Of a stretch of 7,360 bases of DNA, positions 1-5,331 are shown in pieces. The translations under genes were made by a program, and so were the position numbers. The stretch is from JBJXHB01 sp046160725 (GTDB lineage: Bacteria; Pseudomonadota; Gammaproteobacteria; Burkholderiales; Burkholderiaceae_C), in contig JBJXHB010000123.1 in assembly GCA_046160725.1 (NCBI GenBank), forward strand, positions 1 through 7,360, given 5' to 3'. Numbering within the stretch: the first letter of the stretch is position 1; every line of letters starts with the position of its first letter. A model generated the notes under the pieces. That model searched no databases. It was not told the origin of the DNA and saw only the letters and a program-made list of their open reading frames with translations.

Positions 1-791
1 TGAGCGAGCCCGGTGCCGGCAGCGACGTCATCAGCATGAAGTTGAAGGCCGAGGACAAAGGCGGCTACCACGTGCTCAACGGCACCAAGATGTGGATCAC
101 CAACGGCCCCGACGCACACACCATGGTGGTCTACGCCAAGACCGAGCCCGAGTTGGGCGCGCGTGGCGTGACGGCCTTCATCGTCGAGAAGGGCATGAAG
201 GGCTTTGCCACGGCGCAGAAGCTGGACAAGCTGGGCATGCGTGGCAGCCACACCGGCGAGATGGTGTTCAACAACGTGGAAGTGCCCACCGCCAACATCC
301 TGGGCCACCTGAACGGCGGCGCCAAAGTGCTGATGAGTGGGCTGGACTACGAACGCGCGGTGCTGGCCGCTGGGCCCATCGGCATCATGCAAGCGGTGAT
401 GGACAACGTCATTCCCTACACCCACGACCGCAAGCAATTTGGCCAGAGCATCGGCGAGTTCCAGCTGATCCAGGGCAAGGTGGCCGACATGTACACCGTG
501 CTGCAGGCCGGCCGCGCTTTTTGCTACACGGTGGGCAAGAACCTCGACCTGCTGGGCAGCGAACACGTGCGCCAGGTGCGCAAGGACTGCGCCAGCGTGA
601 TCCTGTGGTGCGCCGAAAAGGCCACCTGGATGGCGGGCGAGGGTGTGCAGATCTTTGGCGGCAACGGCTACATCAACGAATACCCGCTGGGCCGCCTGTG
701 GCGCGATGCCAAGTTGTATGAAATTGGCGCTGGCACGTCTGAGATCCGCCGCATGTTGATCGGCCGCGAGCTGTTCGCCGAAACCATGTGA
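1..791 (+). CDS. ivd: Isovaleryl-CoA dehydrogenase, 5'-truncated by window edge
   Basis: This FAD-dependent acyl-CoA dehydrogenase oxidises isovaleryl-CoA to 3-methylcrotonyl-CoA in leucine catabolism. About 262 residues are visible, read in frame from base 3; the family is near 390 residues, so roughly the first third is missing. The fragment opens with SEPGAGSD and WITNG, the flavin and substrate-binding middle domain typical of the family. The feature that singles out isovaleryl-CoA dehydrogenase is the catalytic base: a Glu sits in the helical LDYER motif (Glu codon 351-353), while the position that is catalytic Glu in most acyl-CoA dehydrogenases is Ala in YEIGAGTSE (Ala codon 729-731). 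FGGNGYINEYP and RDAKLYEIGAGTSEIRR are strongly conserved family signatures. The reading ends ...ETM-stop, and the stop overlaps the GTG start of the next gene. Assignment is confident; the paralogue name (ivd or liuA) depends on the convention used. Confidence 0.96.
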   Translation, partial: SEPGAGSDVISMKLKAEDKGGYHVLNGTKMWITNGPDAHTMVVYAKTEPELGARGVTAFIVEKGMKGFATAQKLDKLGMRGSHTGEMVFNNVEVPTANILGHLNGGAKVLMSGLDYERAVLAAGPIGIMQAVMDNVIPYTHDRKQFGQSIGEFQLIQGKVADMYTVLQAGRAFCYTVGKNLDLLGSEHVRQVRKDCASVILWCAEKATWMAGEGVQIFGGNGYINEYPLGRLWRDAKLYEIGAGTSEIRRMLIGRELFAETM

Positions 792-1378
792 GCAACGCGC
801 CTGTGCCGACGCTACCGACGCTACCGACGCTGCCCCTGGCCACGCCCGGCCGCGTGCTGCGCGCTTGGCAGGCAGCCGACGCGCCCGACCTGGCGCGCCA
901 CGCCAACGACGAAGCCGTCTGGCGCAACATGAGTGAAGGCTTCCCGCACCCCTACACGCTGGACATCGCGCGCCACTGGGTGGAGCGCGGCCATGTCGAC
1001 TTCGGCGGCGACAACTGGGCCATCAGCGTGGACGGCGTAGCCATCGGTGGCTGCGGCGTGCACACCGGCAGCGGTGGGCTGCGCTGCAACGCCGAGATCG
1101 GCTACTGGCTGGGGCGCAGCCACTGGGGCGCGGGCATCGGGACCGAAGTCGTGCGTGCGCTCACCGAGCGGGCCTTTGCAGACCTCGCCATCACCCGCGT
1201 CTTTGCCCCGGTGCACGCCTACAACCTGGCGTCGGTGCGGGTGCTGGCCCAGAACGGCTTCGAGCAAGAAGCGCTGCTGCGCTGCAGCGCGCTGAAGGCG
1301 GGCACGGTGATCGACCGCGTGCTGATGGCACGCCTGCGCCCCGGCGCGGTGGCCGGTGTGCCTGCGCTGCCGGCGTGA
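788..1378 (+). CDS. GNAT-family N-acetyltransferase (RimJ/RimL-like)
   Basis: A 196-residue acetyl-CoA-dependent N-acetyltransferase of the RimJ/RimL-like GNAT group, probably cytoplasmic. The substrate cannot be told from the sequence. Residues about 20-185 follow the GNAT fold: an early RAWQAADAPDL segment, a central strand AIGGCGVH, the strand EIGYWLG (residues 103-109), and the acetyl-CoA pyrophosphate-binding loop HWGAGIGTE (112-120). NLASVRVLAQNGFEQE (146-161) is the usual N-x-x-S helix and GF strand. The start chosen is GTG at 788 because it overlaps the upstream stop (GTGA), a common coupled arrangement; no strong Shine-Dalgarno is visible, and an in-frame GTG at 803 is possible. The first 20 residues are a low-complexity PTLPTLPTLPL stretch encoded by a 9-bp tandem repeat and probably unstructured. 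It is likely co-transcribed with the dehydrogenase, but nothing ties it to leucine breakdown. Confidence 0.88.
   Translation: MSNAPVPTLPTLPTLPLATPGRVLRAWQAADAPDLARHANDEAVWRNMSEGFPHPYTLDIARHWVERGHVDFGGDNWAISVDGVAIGGCGVHTGSGGLRCNAEIGYWLGRSHWGAGIGTEVVRALTERAFADLAITRVFAPVHAYNLASVRVLAQNGFEQEALLRCSALKAGTVIDRVLMARLRPGAVAGVPALPA
806..832 (+). repeat. 9-bp in-frame tandem repeat, three copies
   Basis: The unit CCGACGCTA occurs at 806-814 and 815-823, and as CCGACGCTG at 824-832. It encodes PTL three times near the N-terminus of the acetyltransferase. Because the unit is a multiple of three, slippage would change the length of the N-terminal tail without breaking the frame. Confidence 0.9.
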
Positions 1379-1409
1379 ACGCCAACGCCCCCTGCGAACG
1401 GCAGAACCC

Positions 1410-1425
1410 GCTGGCCGCCGCCGGC
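1410..1425 (+). other. GC-rich hairpin after the acetyltransferase gene
   Basis: GCTGGC and GCCGGC can pair as six base pairs (one G-U) around a CGCC loop, 32 bases after the acetyltransferase stop. There is no T-tract behind it, so it is at best a weak terminator or an RNA 3' end structure. In DNA this GC-rich, such a stem may arise by chance. Confidence 0.25.
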
Positions 1426-1453
1426 TGATCCGTCGCGTGGCCCGGGCCGCTGG

Positions 1454-1465
1454 CATCATCGCGGC
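1454..1465 (+). promoter_or_regulatory. Putative leaderless promoter (-10 element) of the regulator gene
   Basis: CATCAT (1454-1459) matches the -10 consensus TATAAT at four of six positions and lies six bases before the ATG at 1466, which would place transcription start at or next to the start codon. No Shine-Dalgarno is seen before this ATG. No convincing -35 is visible; a palindrome GGCCCGGGCC (1439-1448) sits just upstream. The carbonic anhydrase start at 7188 has the same geometry, which supports the call. Confidence 0.35.
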
Positions 1466-4400
1466 ATGCTGTCGCTGAAACTGCTTGGCCAGCCGGCGCT
1501 GTGGCGGGGCGGGCAGCCGGTGCGGCTGACCATCCGCAAGACCTGGTGCCTGCTTGTGCTGCTGGCCAGCGCAGGCGCAGCGCCGCGCGCCCGGCTGGCC
1601 GCCAGCCTGTGGCCGGCGCTTGACGAAGCCACGGCGCGCCGCAACCTGCGGCGCGAACTGGCGCGCTTGCGCGAAGCCGGCGTGCCGGATCTGCTGCAGT
1701 TGGCCGACGACCGCATCGCGCTGGACCCGGCGGTGCAGGTGGACCTGGCCGACTTTGAACAGGCCCTGAAGGCCGGCGACGGCACGGTCGCGCTGGCGCT
1801 GTGGCGCGGCGAACTGGCTGACGGCCTGGCGGCTGGAGAAGCGCCTGCGTTCGACAGCTGGCTGCAAACCGAGCGCAGCCGCGTGCACGGCCTGTGGCGG
1901 CGTGCGCTGCAGGTGGCGGCCGAAGCGGCCGCGCCAGGGCATCCCGCGCAAGCTCTGCTGCACTGGCAGGCTTTGCTGGCCGACGACCCGCTGCAAGAGC
2001 AGCACCACCAGGCCGTGATCGGCTTGCACCTGGCCGCGGGCCGGCGCGAAGAGGCGCTGGCGCAGTACCAGCGCTGCCGCACGCTGCTGCGCGACGAGCT
2101 CGGCCTGGCGCCCGCGGCGCAGACCGAAGCCCTGATCGCCGCTGCGCGCGAGGCGGGCCTGCGCCAGGCGTTGCCCCAGCCCACGCTGGCGCCCGTCGCG
2201 CGCCCCGCAACCACGCTGTCGCCGGCCGCCTGGCTGCCCGACCCGCTGCCCTTCGTCGGCCGCGACGCCGAGGTCGCCGCGATGGAGGTCGCCTGGCGTG
2301 CCGGCCACACCATCGTCATCGAAGGCGAGGGCGGTGTCGGCAAGACGCGCCTGGCGCTGGACTTCGCGGCCGCGCATGGCCCCTGCGCGCTGGCGCGCTG
2401 CCGCAGCAGCGACAGCGGTGTGCCCTACGCGTCGTGGACGCGCGTGCTGCGCGCGCTGGCCGGGCCGGCGCTCACCCGCGCCAGCCTGGCGGCGCTGCCG
2501 GGCTGGGCCTGCGACGAACTGGCGCGCCTGGTGCCCGAACTGACTGGCAGCGGCGCGGCCCCGGCACCGATGCGGTCTGACGAAGAACGCAGCCGCTTCT
2601 TCGAGGCCTGCGCTGCAGGCTGGCAGGCGTTGGCCGCCGACAGCTTCGACGCCGTGCTGCTGGACGACTGGCACCTGGCCGACGCCGCCAGCAACGCCGT
2701 CATGGCATACGTGGTGCAGCGTGGGGCTACCGCGGCCGGCGGTGGCACGCGCGTGATCGCGCTGCTGCGCCCCGCTGCCGAAGCGCCTGGCGCTGCTGCG
2801 GCACAGGCCCTGCGCGATGCCGGCCACACGCTGCACCTGCGGCTGCAGCCGCTGCCACCGCAGCAGGTGTTCGATTTGGTGCGGCAGTTGTCGGGCGCAA
2901 GCGACCCCGAACGCTTCGCGGCGCGCTTGCAAGCCGCCACCGAAGGCAACCCCTTCTTCCTGTCGCAGACGCTGCGCCACCTGGCCGAGACCGGCGCGCT
3001 CACGCGGGGCGCAGACGGCCAGTGGCAGACCCCGTTCGACCAGGACACGCGCGACTACCGCGAGCTGCCCATGCCCGCCACCGTGCGCGAGGCCGTGCTG
3101 GCGCGGGTGGCGCGCCTGGGTGCGGCCGACGGCCGCGTGCTCGAGGCCGCCGCGCTGGCGGCCGAGCCGTTTTCGCCGGCGCTGCTGGCGCCTGCGTGTG
3201 CCGTGTCCGAGATCGAGGCCGTTCTGGTCATCGAGCGCGCCGTGCAGGCCGGGCTGCTGCGTGAACACGGCAGCGGCGGCTACGCCTTCGCACACGACCT
3301 GGTGCAGCAGGCGCTGGACGCGGCGCTCGGCCCCGAGCGCCGGCGGCTGATCCACCGCCGGCTGGCGCTGGGCGCTGAAGCCGCGGGCGCGCCGGCCGCG
3401 GTGATCGCGGCGCACTTTGAGGCCAGCGGCGACCCACGCCGCGCCGTGCCGCACCGGCTGGCGGCGGCAGCGCAAGCGCAACACCTGCACGCCCTGCCCG
3501 AGGCCATGGCGCACTGGCATCAGGCCCTGGCCGACGGCGCCATGCCGCGGCAGGCGCTGCAGGCGCACGAGGGCCTGATGCTGGGTGCCCGGGTGGGCTG
3601 CGACTTCGACGCCATGCTCGCGCACGGCGATGCGCTGCAGGCGCTGGCCGTGGGCCATGGGCTTGCGCCTGAAGACGAGGCTGCCGCGCTGTGTGCGGTG
3701 GCCGACAACCTGGTCTTCAGCAACCGCGCTGTGGCGGCACTGGCGATGCTGGACGGCCTGCGACAGTCCGCGGGTGCGTCGGCCGAAGCCGTGGGCGTGC
3801 GGGCCCGCGAGGCCGCCATCCGCAGCCGCGCGCTGCAGGGGCTGGGTCGGCTCGACGAGGCCCGCAGCGTGTGCCACGAAGCGCTGGCCCTGCCGGGCCT
3901 GCCGCTGGCGGCCCGCTGCGACCTTCTCGAGGCGCTGTGCTCCGTCGAGTCCAGCGCCGGCCGCACGGCCGCCGTGCGTGAGCAGGTGGCGCACCTGCTG
4001 CAACTGGCGCAGGCCAGCGGCAGCGAGGATGTCGCGGCCCGTGCCCACCTGCGCCGCGGCCTCACCTGGCTCATGGACGGCGAGCACGCACAGGCGCAGG
4101 ACGATCTGGAAGAGGCGGCTGCCAGCTTTGCGCGCCTGGGCTCCGTGTACCGGCAGCGCATTGCGCTCTACAACCTGTCGATGGTGCACCAGGCGCAGAG
4201 CCGGCACGACAGCGCACTGGCCAAGGCGCAGCAAGGCTGGCAGCTGCAGCCGCCGCTGCCCGAGGGCGATCTGCGGCTGATGTACCGGCTGGCCTTTGTC
4301 GACACCCAGGTCGCGCTGGGCCAGTGGGGCTCGGCCTGGGAGCACGCGCATGCGGCGCTGGACTACGGCCTGGCGCAGACCGAGGCCCAGCCGCTGTGTG

Positions 4401-5017
4401 CAGCCTGCCTGCCCACCCTGGAACTGCTGGGTCTGCTGGGCGAAACCGCGCTGGCGCGCCGCGCGCTGGGCCGCCTGACCCCGGCCATGCTGCAGGAGCT
4501 GCAGTACATGGCCTCGGAACACTGGATCTCGGTGGCGCAGTTCGAGCTGTCGCAAGGCGACGCGGTGGCCGCTGCAGCGGCGCTGGCGCTGGCGCCGCCG
4601 GCGGCGGAGATCCCCGACGTGCGCGCGCGCGCGCGCCATGCCCTGGCACTGGCCGAGCTGCGGCTGGTCGAAGGGCAGGCCGACGCCGCACTCGCGCTGC
4701 TGCCCGCGCCGGGTGCTGAAGGCATGAACGACGAGATGCGCACCCGTGCGCTGGCGCTGGCGCTGCGCGCGCAGGGCGCAGCAAGGCGCTGGCAGCCCGA
4801 CACCGTGGCCGCCGCGGTGCAGGTGCTGTCTGCGCCTGCCGCGTTCGCGCCGGCCATGCTGCAGCTGCACCGCGCCCTGGCGCAGGCGGTGGCAGGGGGC
4901 CTGGCCGGGGTGCCGGTGGGCCTGGTGCGGGGGCACGCAGCATTCGTGGCCGCGCTGGCGCAATCGCTGGGCGAGCACCCCGCGCAACAGGCCGCGTTCC
5001 TGCAAGAAGCCGTCTGA
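1466..5017 (+). CDS. Large SARP-type regulator: winged helix, BTAD, AAA ATPase, helical repeats
   Basis: A 1183-residue predicted cytoplasmic transcriptional activator. Residues about 1-85 match the OmpR/SARP-like winged helix (LLASAG..PRARLAASLWP, then RRNLRRELARLREAG). Residues about 92-232 are a bacterial transcriptional activation (BTAD) domain, with VDLADFEQAL, the REEALAQYQRCRTLLRDELGLAP helix pair and a typical ending. After a linker, LPFVGRDAEV (261-270) opens an AAA/STAND-type ATPase: Walker A GEGGVGKT (287-294), Walker B VLLDDWH (397-403), the EGNPFFL motif (493-499) and YAFAHDLVQQALD (606-618), all as in MalT/LAL-type regulators. From about 630 to the end the protein is Ala/Leu-rich and helical, consistent with TPR-like ligand or partner sensing. 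There is no C-terminal LuxR helix-turn-helix, so DNA binding must lie at the N-terminus. The domain order is that of large Streptomyces SARPs such as AfsR. Its ligand is unknown. The gene lies directly upstream of 11-bp-pitch heptamers and a two-gene unit, its most obvious target. Confidence 0.9.
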   Translation: MLSLKLLGQPALWRGGQPVRLTIRKTWCLLVLLASAGAAPRARLAASLWPALDEATARRNLRRELARLREAGVPDLLQLADDRIALDPAVQVDLADFEQALKAGDGTVALALWRGELADGLAAGEAPAFDSWLQTERSRVHGLWRRALQVAAEAAAPGHPAQALLHWQALLADDPLQEQHHQAVIGLHLAAGRREEALAQYQRCRTLLRDELGLAPAAQTEALIAAAREAGLRQALPQPTLAPVARPATTLSPAAWLPDPLPFVGRDAEVAAMEVAWRAGHTIVIEGEGGVGKTRLALDFAAAHGPCALARCRSSDSGVPYASWTRVLRALAGPALTRASLAALPGWACDELARLVPELTGSGAAPAPMRSDEERSRFFEACAAGWQALAADSFDAVLLDDWHLADAASNAVMAYVVQRGATAAGGGTRVIALLRPAAEAPGAAAAQALRDAGHTLHLRLQPLPPQQVFDLVRQLSGASDPERFAARLQAATEGNPFFLSQTLRHLAETGALTRGADGQWQTPFDQDTRDYRELPMPATVREAVLARVARLGAADGRVLEAAALAAEPFSPALLAPACAVSEIEAVLVIERAVQAGLLREHGSGGYAFAHDLVQQALDAALGPERRRLIHRRLALGAEAAGAPAAVIAAHFEASGDPRRAVPHRLAAAAQAQHLHALPEAMAHWHQALADGAMPRQALQAHEGLMLGARVGCDFDAMLAHGDALQALAVGHGLAPEDEAAALCAVADNLVFSNRAVAALAMLDGLRQSAGASAEAVGVRAREAAIRSRALQGLGRLDEARSVCHEALALPGLPLAARCDLLEALCSVESSAGRTAAVREQVAHLLQLAQASGSEDVAARAHLRRGLTWLMDGEHAQAQDDLEEAAASFARLGSVYRQRIALYNLSMVHQAQSRHDSALAKAQQGWQLQPPLPEGDLRLMYRLAFVDTQVALGQWGSAWEHAHAALDYGLAQTEAQPLCAACLPTLELLGLLGETALARRALGRLTPAMLQELQYMASEHWISVAQFELSQGDAVAAAAALALAPPAAEIPDVRARARHALALAELRLVEGQADAALALLPAPGAEGMNDEMRTRALALALRAQGAARRWQPDTVAAAVQVLSAPAAFAPAMLQLHRALAQAVAGGLAGVPVGLVRGHAAFVAALAQSLGEHPAQQAAFLQEAV
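4617..4634 (+). repeat. Alternating purine-pyrimidine tract with (GC)7
   Basis: ACGT followed by seven GC dinucleotides gives 18 bp of strict purine-pyrimidine alternation inside the regulator gene, coding for VRARAR. It could form Z-DNA and is slippage-prone; a two-base change would frameshift the regulator's C-terminal region. The tract is certain; any function is not. Confidence 0.6.
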
Positions 5018-5027
5018 GGCGGCGCGC

Positions 5028-5060
5028 CGCAACGGCACCGCAACGCCGTCGCAACGACCC
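5028..5060 (+). promoter_or_regulatory. Three CGCAACG direct repeats at 11-bp pitch, candidate SARP operator
   Basis: CGCAACG occurs exactly at 5028-5034, 5039-5045 and 5050-5056. The four-base spacers differ (GCAC, CCGT, ACCC), so this is not a simple tandem duplication of an 11-mer. Streptomyces SARP regulators such as ActII-ORF4, DnrI and AfsR bind heptamer direct repeats repeated every 11 bp and overlapping the -35 region, so that protomers line up on one face of the helix. Here the repeats start 11 bases after the stop of a SARP-like regulator and lie upstream of the next start codon. A degenerate copy CGCGCCG (5072-5078) is in the same 11-bp register, but five of seven matches means little at this GC content. 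Binding by the upstream regulator is inferred. Confidence 0.6.
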
Positions 5061-5065
5061 CCGGG

Positions 5066-5071
5066 CATCGT
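5066..5071 (+). promoter_or_regulatory. Candidate weak -10 element for the small-ORF operon
   Basis: CATCGT begins nine bases after the third heptamer. It matches TATAAT at only three positions, but the spacing resembles SARP-activated promoters, where the 3'-most repeat ends about 8 bp before the -10. A start site near 5078 would give a leader of about 35 bases containing the Shine-Dalgarno. This is a guess based on position. Confidence 0.25.
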
Positions 5072-5074
5072 CGC

Positions 5075-5092
5075 GCCGTGGCCGCCGTGGCC
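5075..5092 (+). repeat. 9-bp tandem repeat, two copies, in the predicted leader
   Basis: GCCGTGGCC is repeated head to tail (5075-5083, 5084-5092) between the candidate -10 and the Shine-Dalgarno of the small ORF. It may be a chance GC-rich duplication; no role is evident. Confidence 0.5.
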
Positions 5093-5102
5093 ATGGCACC
5101 CG

Positions 5103-5107
5103 AGGAG
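5103..5107 (+). promoter_or_regulatory. Ribosome binding site for the 72-residue ORF
   Basis: AGGAG lies five bases before the ATG at 5113. It is the clearest Shine-Dalgarno in the window and fixes the start of the small gene, in contrast to the regulator and carbonic anhydrase genes, which have none. Confidence 0.7.
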
Positions 5108-5112
5108 CCCCG

Positions 5113-5331
5113 ATGAACGCGCCGTCCACTGCACAACCCTGCGCCAGGCCTTCGTGCGTGATGCTGCTCAGCCTGTGGGCGCCGCCAGCGGCGCCCTGGC
5201 ATGCGCGGCTGGTGGGCGCCGACGCCCACGTGCACGAGTTCGACAGCCCGTTTGAGCTGGCGCGCTTTGTCGCCCAGCCCGCCTGCGCGGGCCCGGCTGC
5301 CGAAAACCTGCCGACGCGGGGCCTGCGATGA
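5113..5331 (+). CDS. Small conserved-looking protein of unknown function (72 residues)
   Basis: I do not recognise this family. Three things argue that it is a real gene: a good AGGAG at the right distance, an ATGA overlap with the next start (5328-5331) that implies translational coupling, and a position just after the candidate SARP operator. Residues 29-56 look like a compact folded unit: WHARLVGADAHV followed by HEFDSPFELARFV, which suggests a two-strand turn and a short amphipathic helix. The segment 17-27 (MLLSLWAPPAA) is mildly hydrophobic but too short and Pro-rich for a convincing signal peptide or membrane span. The rest (57-72) is probably disordered. Three Cys (10, 15, 58) have no recognisable metal-site spacing. 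It could be a regulatory or accessory protein for the exported product encoded next. In Streptomyces the SARP gene afsR is followed by afsS, a 63-residue ORF; that is a parallel in layout, not homology. Confidence 0.65.
   Translation: MNAPSTAQPCARPSCVMLLSLWAPPAAPWHARLVGADAHVHEFDSPFELARFVAQPACAGPAAENLPTRGLR

Noticed and set aside
1379..1465. A possible autoregulatory SARP box before the regulator gene
   Set aside because: AACG occurs near 1378, 1384 and 1397, but spacings are 6 and 13 bp, not 11, and flanking bases do not match CGCAACG. No operator like the 5028 one is present.
4617..4634. (GC)7 tract as a phase-variation switch for the regulator
   Set aside because: The tract is short, lies late in the gene and encodes an ordinary Arg/Ala helix; alternating GC is common at this base composition. 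Kept only as a repeat.
5093..5116. A seven-codon leader ORF (MAPEEPR) whose stop overlaps the ATG of the small protein
   Set aside because: The ATGA overlap is suggestive of coupling, but there is no Shine-Dalgarno, no run of regulatory codons and no attenuator-like stem; an ORF this short is easily random.
821..5134. A 1437-codon open frame on the minus strand, antisense to the regulator
   Set aside because: It is rich in Arg, Gln, His and Ala with no recognisable domain, and runs opposite a gene with clear SARP, BTAD and ATPase motifs. Long antisense frames are expected in DNA with this codon bias.
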